Assembly: GCA_949752745.1 (NCBI GenBank)
Contig: OX457033.1
Location: 14,304,156 to 14,368,155 of the forward strand
Direction of reading: 5' to 3'
Length of the DNA stretch: 64,000 nt
From: Protula sp. h YS-2021
Lineage: Eukaryota > Annelida > Polychaeta > Sabellida > Serpulidae
Of the stretch, positions 35,101 through 46,900 are shown piece after piece. Under the pieces are notes generated by a model. It did no database searches and was not told the origin of the DNA. It was given only the letters and a program-made list of their open reading frames with translations. Each line of letters starts with the position of its first letter. Positions within the stretch are counted from its first letter, which is position 1. Position numbers and translations under genes: made by a program.

Positions 35101-38100
35101 ATAAATGATTTTATATTATTTTCGTTTGTTGCTCTAAGGTATCTATAGGTTTTACTGAGCTTCCGATTGACATTTTCATTTTTAATAACTCCAAATACTG
35201 GTAAATGATCACTTATTGTATCATCTAGTAAAACACCATTTGAACTTTTACATGTTACATTTGTAAAGATATTATCTATAATGGTTGCACTACCTAGCGT
35301 GATACGAGTTGGCTTGTTAATCATTGGAAACAATCCATAGCTCAGCAGTAGATCGACAAAGTGTTTTGTTTGTAAATGCTTGTCATAATTCAGTAGGTTG
35401 ATATTGAAATGACCACATAAAAAAATAGACTTGGAGTTTTGAACTTGACATAAGAAATGGTTAATTTTATCACAAAACAATTCAACGGAACTACCAGGGG
35501 TTCTATACATGCAACCTATTACTTTGTTTTTTCGTCCTTCACAAGACAGTTCTATTGAAATACATTCTAAAAGATCTTCTATCGCGACTGACAAAGATTT
35601 AATAATTTTGTATTTATAAGAGTTAAGTACGTAAAGTAATACTCCACCACCTTTTTTGTTGGTACGATTTACATAAGCCATATTGTATTGTTCCAACATA
35701 TAATCATCGCTATTGTCCCCACTTTGGAGCCACGTTTCACTTATTGCAATGACATCAAAAGTATATTTAAGACTATGCAAAAACAGCTTTAAATTATCAA
35801 AGTTTGATTTAATGCTTCTACTGTTTATGTGAATTATGCTGAAGCCATCTATCTGCGAAATTTTGTGAGTGAAATCATCACTTGTAAAATAATCACATTT
35901 TGCTTCTAAAGAATAAAAAAAATTGATATCTGGATCAATATCACAATCGTATTCGCACATTTTATGATCTGAATATACATAAGAATCAAACTTAGTATCC
36001 TTAAACTTACAGAGCACATCAAATACTTCCTCGTTTAATTCGTAGAAAGAATTCTCAAACAGAAATTCGTCATGCGTAAGGCTCTTGAATGGAAAAATAT
36101 CCACGCAACGCTCACAATACCAGTATATTTCGTCACTGTTCATCGCTCTTAGCTCTCGAATTGAAAGCTTAGCACACTTTCTATGCGACCACTTATAACA
36201 AAGAGAACATTCTATCGCATCAGTTACTACTGTTTTAGTACACTTTAAACAAGGGAAACTCGAATCATCATCCATTTATGCTTGTAATAATAATACAAAT
36301 GTAATAATAGAAATTGTTTTTATGTTGCACGACAATTAATTAATTTTTGCGGATTATGACGCAACTAAGATAAGGATAACCTTGTCACGGAACTTTTCTG
36401 CAACTGCCCATATCTAAAAAGTATGACTATTAGCAAAGCAGTTGGCCAAAAATTGAGCATACAAAAAACAAACATATTAGCATTATGTATAAGGTGTATA
36501 ACCCTGGCTGTAGATCGTCAGATTATCCAAGGAACACCTTTACTGCTATGGGTGTTCAGCAATCCCATGTTTTGCAAAGTCACAGGTGTCTTGGATAGCG
36601 AAGATTTTGGCAGTCTCAGGGCCTCCATTGGTCTTTATGAACACACGGCAATTGCGAGTCCAGGTTCCTTGAATGATCCCTTTTCTCTTCAGCCGTCTAG
36701 CTGTACTCGCGATGTGTTGGTTCTTGGCAGTTAAGTGTTCGTTCACATAAACGTCAGTTCCTTTTAGTTGTTTGCTCATTCGTAAGACGCGTTGTTTCGT
36801 TTTCTGATTGACAAAGCGCACTACAATGCTTGGTTTTGCATCCGCTCTCTTCGATTTCAGTGTGTGGCAAGCGGTAATCTCTTCTGCCTTAATCGGTATA
36901 TTTCTGCTGTTAAGAAAGTTTATTACTTCATCCTCCAGGTTTGTGAGTTCATTCACTGGTGCGTTTTGTTGATCCTCATCAGACGTCCTCGAACTGGCTG
37001 CCCTTGCATATGTTTTGTGTCGTGTTTTAAGATTCTGGATGACTACGTCATCCATTCGTGTGTATTGTTCAAGATCATCGACACGTTTTTCTAGTGTTGC
37101 AATCTTTATGTCTTTTTCGGCACTTTCATCCTGCAGACGCTTGATAGTTATTAACATTGACGTGATGCTGGATTGACATTCTTTCAATTCAGACTGATTC
37201 TGTGCGATGTTTGCAACATCTGATATAATGCTCGATTGGCACTTTTTTTAGTTCAGACTGATTCTGAACTATGTTCGCCAGATCAGTTTGCATTTTATGC
37301 ATTGCATTTTTTATTTCCAACAAGTCGTCAGAGTCTTTGTTAGCGTCTGAGTTCTTTTTTGGCGGCATTGTAGTTGTTCACGAACTTGTTGTATCACGAA
37401 CTGTAGCTTGATGATATCAGAACTGCCCAGTAAATAGCCATCTGGGGAGTTTGAGCGATAATCCGGTGTTAAAGCAGAATCTGGCATGTCGTGTTAAGGA
37501 AAATCTGTAAGGACGGTGTTGGTTTATAGCTGCATGTTAACTTTATCATTGTATAGTATCAGATAAGTAATCGAAAAGGATATGTTGTAGTTTTCAGTTC
37601 TTTTTCTTCTGTTGTTATGTTTCTGTTTATAAGAAGTGGTCATCCACACATGTATAAAAATAGACTGATATTTTGATAATTTTTAAGATAAAAAGTCACG
37701 TACAAATTCCAAAATATAACTAAAAAAATTTTCATTCTGAAATAATGTTATCTAAAATAAATTCTTGATATCAATAAAAAGAAAATAAACTATTGTGCTC
37801 AAAATTGAGATTTTCTTATCAAATATTTCATTTTTGCCATCAAGAATTGAACTTTTACATCTCTAAAAATCCATTTTAGAGATGATTTAATAATTTTTGA
37901 TATCAATAAATATTTTTTGATGTCTCTAAATATTTTCTGACATCATTCTCTGAGAATACATTCAGAGATATCAAAAATGTAATAACAGATAGCAAAAATG
38001 AATTCTTGATGGCAAAAGTGAATTTTTGAGAAAAAAATTAATTCTCGATATCAATAATTGCATACTAAATGTGAAAATGGCATTCCATATAAATATACTT

Positions 38101-38870
38101 AAAAACGGTGGTAGGATATTTTCCTTGTGTGGAAACATGTTTTGTTTTTTATTTACTTATTGAAGGTTTCACGTGGGACGATCGTGCAGGTGACAGCAAG
38201 AAGGTGTGGTCACCCGTGCACGGTTTGCAGTACGCATGCGCGTGGAATGCTACCGTGACAGCTGTCGCATACGGAAGTCACGTGGTTACTGGATTCTTCA
38301 CAGCGCGCCATGGTAAACACGTAGATCTACCAGAAACATAAACAAAAACATTTATGATGTAAAACTACCACTGTGTATTGTGGTACTAACTACTAAGATT
38401 TTGTAGCCTTTTCTTCAATGTAAAACAGAAACAAAAGCAGAAAGGGAAAGAAATCAAACATTCAAGATGCGGAGATCGGGTGAAGTCAACCTTACAAGTG
38501 TACACATATTTTTTCTTTCTCAATCAGATCTTTAAAAAAAAAAAGGACCGAAAAATATAGTGCGGTAAAAGATCTGAAATTGCACTAAATTCGACAAATA
38601 TTGTAAACTACATCCCCTCAAAATCGAAACCTCCTACAACTCCATATGTCTTTTAAAAAGTCCTAGTTTTGTATATGAATAATGAAATTTTGAAACAATA
38701 CTTTGGCAACTTAACACTGCAATCACAATAAATATTAAACAGTGCCAAAAATAACTCCTATGTCTAGAAACACCACTTTTACCATTCTCCTTTTTTTAAA
38801 CTGGTTAAAGTATTATTTTATGAGAAATCACGATTTGGTGCGTTTTGATCTCTGTCCATCTCTCTCTCTT

Positions 38871-38934
<64 letters not shown>

Positions 38935-39436
38935 CAGCAAACATTAAGACGTCAGAATGACGTCGGGTCGACGTAGTGACCCGACGTTTCCGACGTCGGA
39001 CTGACGTGCCGGTTTTGGTTGTATATTGGAACCGACGTTGGTTTCCGACCTGAAACTGACTGGAGTTATATAATTAATAGATAATTTTTTATTCAACTGC
39101 TGTTGTGAAATACATACGAAAGCATTTTCCATGTAAATTTTTACAATCTATCAAGAAAAATACCGACGCGCCATCAAAATTCTAAAATTTTCATGTAAAA
39201 ATTACGTTTTTTTTTTTCCTTTTTTTTCAAAATGACTTCCATTTCCGCTGAGCGATAATAGTGTTCCTCGCTTTTTGGTCGTTTTTGCAACGTCGGAATG
39301 ACGTCAGAAAACCGACGTCACCTCGACGTCGGAATAAAGTCGGATTTTAGGGTAATAGGTCAGATTATGGTTGTGAAGTCGTCGCGACCAAAATACAACC
39401 TTTTTTCAACCAAAAAAGACGTCGGTTGTTTGCTGG

Positions 39437-39484
<48 letters not shown>

Positions 39485-40878
39485 ACTAAATCCTCGAGCC
39501 CATTTATCTCTCTAGTTTTGCTTCCTACAGATTGTGAAGATATTCAGTACAGGAACAGGTTGTTGTCTCTCTCTGTCACTCATTGTGACGGCACGAACCC
39601 AGCAGTGAGCATGGCACAGCACACGTCACTTCCCTACGTCACGCTAGCACCTGCATTGTGCAAACCCAACGTCACAGAGACCGAAGAGCATGATGTGTGT
39701 TATATGACGTCACAGTGGGGTCTTCAGTGTGACGTCACACCCCCTAGTGCTGCTCTGGTCATTGCCTACTTGATTTCCAAGCAGAAACATAGGGACGTAA
39801 TAATTATTGCTGATGATGAAATAGGTGAGAGGCAGACCAGCTGTAACTTAAAGAAACTCCAGAAAAACGGTTGCCCCCAACATTCTCCCCCCTCCTCCCA
39901 CCTGGCTCTGAGCTAAACAGTCGCATCCTTTGTATGGCGGTATGATTATACAAAAAAATTTCACAGCATTCGCGTTCGTTGCAACAGGTATTTTGTGTTG
40001 TTGATGGTATTTATGTATAATTAATTACCAAAAAATATTAATTATTTCTTTATATTATCCCAGCAAACAACCGAAGTTTTTTTTTTTTTTTTTTTTGGTT
40101 GAAAAACCCGAACACTCGCGTAACGTCGGGCCGACGTCGGAACGGTATAAGCCAGGTCGGAAAACGTCGGCATCGGCTTCGATGCATCGGTAATGCATCG
40201 GTTATAGGTTGGCAATAGTCGAATTTCCATTTTTTTCTCATTCGTCGGAAGTTCATCGGTTACCGACGTTGGCCCGATGATTATTTTCCTCAGTTTAATA
40301 GATGTTGGCAAATATTCATCGGGCCGACATCTTTTTCCGACGAACTTCCGACCAATTGGGAATTTTTTTTTGCTAAAAATATTATATTCATATATTACAC
40401 GTATTTCTCAATGCATATATTATACATATATTTTTATGCATTGGTTATACGTTGGAAATAGATTAACTTCCCACCAATGGTAAAAAAAATGAAACGGATA
40501 TTGCATACGTATATTCGATGTATTTAGTTATACGTACATTATACATATATTTGTATATGTTGGCCCAAAGTCTGACATAGACGTACTTCCGACGGAACAA
40601 AACTTAATTGTTTTTGAAAAAGATATTACTGATGTATAACCGACGGATTACAATAATCGTATAATATACAAATATATCACTACATCGGCTATACGTCGGA
40701 AATATACCGAATTCCGACGAAAACTAATGTTTTTATTTGAGATATTACAAGCATGTAATATGCGTATAAAATATACGCATATTATACATATAGTTATATT
40801 TGTCGGTGAAACGTAGGAAATATACCGATTTCCAATGGATCTCTAAATTTGTGTATTTCACGCATAACTTGAAATGAA

Positions 40879-40926
<48 letters not shown>

Positions 40927-43900
40927 TGCGTTGTGTACGAGTGCTCCACATATTCCACAGCGTCGGAAAAAAGATGCTGATATTGCCAACGCGTATTATA
41001 CGTATTTTTTAAACGTCTATAAAACGCATATTTTCCTATGTATAAACGACCTCGGAAATACATCCCAAAAAGATGCCGATATTGCAATCGTATATTATAC
41101 GTATTTTTTATACGTCTATAAAACGCATATTTTCCGATGCTTATTCGGCGTCGGAAATTTATCGATTGACGTTTTGTAGGGGACATTATGAAGAATCAAT
41201 AGTGGAGCATTATGAATATACTTGAAAATTATCATTTGCCTCAATAAACTAGCCCCAGCCGCCGTGGAGTAGAGGTATGTTCCGCGCCTAGGTTCAAACC
41301 CGAGTAAGTACTAGTGTTCAGTTGCAATATATATATATGTTATGTTGTATATTGATATGCTATGGTGTATGTATGAATATGTGAATTATGAATGGTTGGT
41401 AAAGGTTCAATGGGTCAGTTAAGGTGAGAAACAATTTTTTTACGTATAAAAATCATCGGAAGTTCGTCGGAAATGCATCGGAATATAAACGTATAACCGA
41501 CGTATAGCCCACGGTTGGTATCCGACGTCGAAGAATTTGTAGGGATATTTCCGACGGTGGCCCGACGGATTAAAGATATATCGGCCCGATGTATATCCGA
41601 TGTACGAAGCCGCTATATCTATTATGCGTCGGGCCATATTTAATCCTATGTGCAACCGATACATCGGCCGACGAAGTTGCCGATATTGCCGATCTAGTAT
41701 AGATGTATTTTAGACGTTACGCGAGTGTTCGGGAAAGGTTGGATTTTGGTCGCGACGACTTCACAACCATATTCTGACCTATTACCCCCAAAACCCGACT
41801 TTATTCCGACGTCGAGGCGACGTCGGTTTTCTGACGTCATTCCGACGTTGCAAAAACGACCAAAAAGCGATGAACATTATTATCGCTCACCGGAAATGGA
41901 AGTCATTTTGAAAAAGAGGAGGAAAAACGTAATTTTTACATGAAAATTTTAGAATTATGATGGCGCGTCGGTATTTTTCTTCCTACATTGTAAAAATGTA
42001 CATGGAAAATGCTTTCGTATGTATTTCACAACAGCAGTTGAATGATTAATCATCTATTAATTACGTAACTCTAGTCAGTTTTAGGTGGTAATCCGACGTC
42101 GGTTCCAATTTCATATACAACCTAAACCGACGCCATTTTTGGCCAAAATCTGCCCGGGAATTCACATGCATTTCCCGTATGGATTATGCGTGGGAATTCC
42201 AACCATGGATTTTACCTCAATTTTTGTCTCATTCCCATGCAAATTCCATGCATGGGATTCACGTTGGAAGGGCCAAAAATAACCCTGGGTTTTACATGGG
42301 TTTAACTTGGGTGTGCTTACCGGGTTCCGACGTCGGATTTAGGTCATTCTGACGTTGAAAACCCGACGTCGGTTCCATTTCTTATACAACCAAAACCGGC
42401 ACGTCAGTCCGACGTCGGAAACGTTGGGTCACGACGTCGGCCCGACGTCATTCTGACGTCTTAATGTTTGCTGGGATCCAAGTCACTTCCAGTTTTTTTC
42501 GACGTAGTTTCATTATTCTGAAAATGAATTGCAGAATTTGCATTGGCATGCGTCCATTTTCCAAATGAAAAAAGTCTATTAATTCGAAAAGATATGATAT
42601 CCAACAATCAAACTCGTGATAAATCGACTGTTCACAGACAATTAAAAGACAGACTTTACGTTTAATTATATTATGGCGAAATAAATTAGGTGTTTAGGAG
42701 AGGTGTAAGGGGAGGGGGGGGGGGGCGAGGATCGCTGAGAGTAAAACCTTCATTTCTCTTTTAAAAAAAGTGTAGTCATAATCAAGCTGATTTTGCAGCT
42801 TAATTTGGTTTCCGAAAACAATGTTGCGGTCTAATGGACGGCAAAGAACACTGTTCTGCAATGAATGTGTAACCTGGCTTCTGAAGGACGGGTTTTGTAG
42901 CAAAATGTTTTCAGATATATGAAACCAATGAAACAAGCTAAACACGTCATAAAGAGTTTGCATCGCAGGAAAATGGATTCTCACAACAGAATAAACATGA
43001 ACAGCTTTAGCATAAACTGGCTGAGCAATGACAATATCATATTCTGCTCTCCACAGGTCCATAAAATGAACAAAAAGAGGGATGCTCACTATATTCAGGC
43101 CTATGCACACTGTTTACTAAACATGTTTACTGACTAACATGGCATTCGGTCAAAGCTAGCGGAACTCAATGTAAGCTGCAATGAAGCATGGGGGAGACAG
43201 GGCGTTGGTGGTGGATGGGGGAGGGGAGGGAGCGGGTTTGGGGTGGGGGTGCAATCGTTGTCCACACCTGTTTATTGACACATCTCGTTCTTGTTAAAAT
43301 ATAGCTGTAAATTTCTCTTTTTTATTATAAACTATAAAGTAATAAACAATAACTACAAACTGGAAATTTCGAAGGTAAAAATATTACATCGATGCGTAAA
43401 TTTGCCTTTTACTTCGTAAAACCTCCGAATTCTTTACTTTTATACGGACTCTCTCTTAAACTCTAAAAATCACGCAATTTGAGAACTAAGATTTTTTCTT
43501 AGCGACTCGAATAGTCCCGTTCTTGGTGACAGCCAATCAACATCCTTGGTACCGAACCTCATTCTCCACACGCGTTTCTCTAGGCAGAATTTTTTTTTAT
43601 TTTTGTGCCTTCAGTCTTAGGTGAATTTCTCCGAATTTTTGGGCGTATTAACTGACGACACATCTCGGAGCTGGATCATGTCAGATTGTTGATGTCTGGC
43701 CGGATCTCAAGCTACTTTTCCACCTTGGTCACTTGCGACCAAGCTCCTTAGCTTGGTGTTTCCTAGCAGACTACCAATAACTCCAACGCATTACGGGGTT
43801 ACTGGGAACCGCCTAAAGGTTGATTCTCAGCCGTCGCAGTCGCCTGTCTTGCTTGACAGACATCGGTATCTTCGAGCTGTCCTAGCCTTGGTTGCACTCA

Positions 43901-46900
43901 GTACTTGTTGCTGAGCACGCTCCTTGGCGGGGTTGAGTTCAAGTACCAAGTACCCACTGGGTACCTGGGTCTGAGCAAGGTGACTTGGCACCAAGGCACA
44001 TCTGTGTGCTTGGCCCCAATCATGTATCAAGAGGTACCACGACCCAGGTACATAACAAAGGCTTGGTACTTCTTGGTCAGGTGACTTACCAAGGACCAAG
44101 CATCATCAGGGTTCTTGGTTCACTACCAAGCCCGAGTGCGTCTTGGTCGGTCCTGCGTCACCTCCTGCGTTCTCTCGCGCTAGGAGTCATCAATACGATC
44201 CTCGCTGTAGCAAAGAACTTGGTTCCGTGCAGACCTCTACTCTCTGAGATGAGTGTTGGTAATTTGCGTACAAGTTACTTATGCACACTTATCTTTGCTT
44301 CGTTTTCAGACATGACAGAGGCTAGCCTATACCTCAGCAGTCGGAAGATTTCCTTCGTCCATCAAGTGTCATCAGTCAATCCCCACTCTCCCTGCAACAA
44401 CTGCAGAAGAGATGAAGACATTCCCCCTTGTGACGGCCACCACACCTGCGAAGAGTGTGCACACTTAGCCCCACAAGACAGGGACGTCTTGGATAAGATC
44501 CGCACCAAGAACGTGAAACGGAGAGTGTCTTGCACGGTTCAGTCCCTGTCATTCGATATGCAAAACGCGGGTTCGCTGGTACTTGGCCAGGTTTCTTTTC
44601 CAGTGCTTCCAGACAGGGATGCGAAATCGGACTTTGAGCTACCCAGAAAGCGTAAGAAGAATAAGTCCACGGCGACTTCGGAAACAGTGGCCGAAGCAGA
44701 CTTGTCCGCAGGTGTGTGCTTTACCAGCCGTGTGGGTAAGCTTTGCATTCCTCCATGCCTGGATGTCAATCCATTGACAACCCTGGATACGCCAACGCTG
44801 TCCCAGTCGGAGTCGCTGAACATTATTTTTAGCGATGCAACCGGAGCTCCAAAGGCAAATCAAAGAGTCGCAGCAGACATGCTCGCTCGACAAGAACCGA
44901 GACGCAGACGCATACCTACCGCAGTCATATCTCACCTATTGGATGGTCCCCCGGTACCAGCGGTGGCTACGCCTACTTCAATTTCCAAACCCTCTTCCGC
45001 ATGTCAACCACACGTCTCGACACTGGAGATACCCAAGAGGTGATTGCCCTCAACGAGAGTGAGTCCCGCGTTTTACCTCCATCCGGCCAAATTTTGTTAA
45101 CACAGGAAGTCTACGATGGCGAGGAGTTCGTCCCGTGGATACGTCTTCGTTATCTGCCATCCCCAGAGACAGGGAAAAGGCTATCCACTTGCCCGTCGCG
45201 GACTTAGTGTTCCAAAGGAACCAGGCCTATCGCACACCGAGGGTCGTAGATCTGAGGAGTCGGGTGCAGAGGGGAACGAGGGTAATTCATCCAGTGAGTT
45301 CTCGGCAAAGTTTCCGCTCCGCTCGTTGGACCCCATACTTTCTCCGGGCAAGGACAGCGACGTTGGAAGGATCCAGCGGCGGCGGGCAGAAGGACGATTC
45401 GCATCCCGTCTCCCTGAACTTCTCCCCCCGTACCAGAAACACCGTTCTCTCCACCGCCAGAGTCAGTGGCCCCCGAAGATGTGGGCTTCCGGGATGCCAT
45501 ACAGGAGATTGCCAGGCTGCCGGGTAGTGAATGTCCAGTGTCAGAGAAAGACGCTTTGCCGATCCGTATGGCAACGCAAGTCGCCATGCCCAAGCAGAAA
45601 CCTTCATTGCTTTGAAGACCAGCGAAGGGGTAACCAATGCCCTCTCGGTGCGGTGTCGAGAGTTCATACGCTCAGACGAGCACATCGCTCCAAGTCCTGC
45701 GCACTGAAACAAGGGCCGTACCGTTACTCTCACAATCTCGTACCGTTGGAAGCGTCAAGTGCACGGTTTGGATGCAGTCGGTCCACCAAGACTCAGTCAT
45801 TCCACTTGTCGAGAGGGATGCTGAAAGCTAGCTAGACATGTTCTAAACATCATGTCCTTCCAGGACCACACGTTGAGTGCGCTTAAATCAGAAGACGGGA
45901 TGGACTTTCGGCCCTCCAAGGACTCTCCATAGCGCTCTTTGTCTTCCCGAAGATCATGGAAATTCTCAAGGCGTTGGGCCGAACCCAAGGTATGTTGGTA
46001 TTCCAGTACTTAGACGACTGGTTTCTGGCGCATCAGTACCTTTGGGAAGACCTACCCTGAACTTGCTTGCAAACGCGTTGACGACCAAGCTGTCAAAGTA
46101 TATCTCCCAGATCCGCGTACCTGGGCGATCAAAACCCTGACCTGCGAGTGGCCGAGGAGCTAAGTCCTATACGCCTTACCCCTCACTCAATCTTACTGCG
46201 AGTTATCCAGAGAGCAGTACAGCTCAAACCAAGACATCTGAACCTGATACCCCCGTGGTCACCCAACGCCCCTTGGCTACCCATCCTAACCAAGTGCGGG
46301 ACCAGACCACCGCTGAGATTACCGTGTCACCCAGAGATGCTGTCTCAGTCCCATTAGCCATGCCTCGACCAGACCCTAGACTTTCACCTTTGGTGCCTGT
46401 CCCTTCGTTCCCAGAGAGGCAAGGCTTCTCCAGGGAAGTGTGCTAAATAACCATAGCGTGTCCACAGCGAAGGTGGCTCGGTCGCAGTGGAACAAATTTG
46501 CCAGTTGGTGTGCTAAAGCCCAGTTAGATCCATTTCAGGCTACACCAGCAGTAGTGACAAATTTCTTTGATCACCTGTTCACATCCGAACACCTGAATCG
46601 AGCGGCGATAGGTTCGAGGTTGAAAGCCTCGACGTGTTATGACTCAGGAGAAGACTCGACAGACTATTCAAACACTTCAAACTCTCCGCCATCAGGCACT
46701 AATATAGCACCTGTCCTTGGTCCTGCATTATCCCCAAAGAGCAGACATTTTTGGGAACGAGATTATATCCCCCAGAAATGCAACGGCAAGATTCACCTTT
46801 TTGCTAGTACTGGCCTGAGGCAAGAGAAGAGGAGAAAAGTCTTTCTAAGGCCGAGGGCAGGGTGCATGGGCGGAGGGAGACACGGAACCAGGCGTGGTAT

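Larger units (their letters stand above)
32712..37480 (-). mobile_element. CR1/L2-type LINE (PHD, endonuclease, RT), near full length but decayed
   Basis: Minus-strand element in intron 1 of the receptor gene. ORF1 (37,368 leftwards) and ORF2 (36,275-32,991) are followed by a 3' UTR that ends in a (GATA)n repeat at about 32,715-32,735, read as (TATC)n on the element strand. Short tandem 3' tails are typical of CR1/L2 LINEs rather than poly(A). The 5' border is only approximate. Confidence 0.8.
40062..42475 (-). mobile_element. MITE-like palindromic element, copy B, with 1.6 kb internal palindromic core
   Basis: Left end CCCAGCAAACAACCGAAG, right end GACGTCTTAATGTTTGCTGG. The right part (about 41,740-42,475) is an inverted copy of element A, including the shared block TGGCGCGTCGGTATTTTTC. 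The core (40,100-41,730) is bounded by inverted AACACTCGCGTAACGTC sequences at 40,111 and 41,715 and is dense in CGTCGG and TATACGT words. Candidate flanking duplication is only AT. The sense is opposite to copy A. Confidence 0.75.

Noticed and set aside
41245..41345. A tRNA gene
   Set aside because: Pol III box-like words are present but no acceptor stem or cloverleaf can be folded.
42694..43137. Opposing frames of 138 and 72 codons
   Set aside because: No domain, no splice support and no conservation visible; ordinary intron.
43155..43255. G-rich stretch as a regulatory CpG island
   Set aside because: G runs without CpG enrichment; only low-complexity sequence.
44539..44935. Minus-strand frames
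   Set aside because: Antisense shadows of the DIRS ORF1 remnant.
45116..45835. Long plus-strand frame of 239 codons as a separate gene
   Set aside because: Arg/Ser-rich translation of a shifted frame of the DIRS gag-like region; neighbouring frames carry the similarity to the left element.
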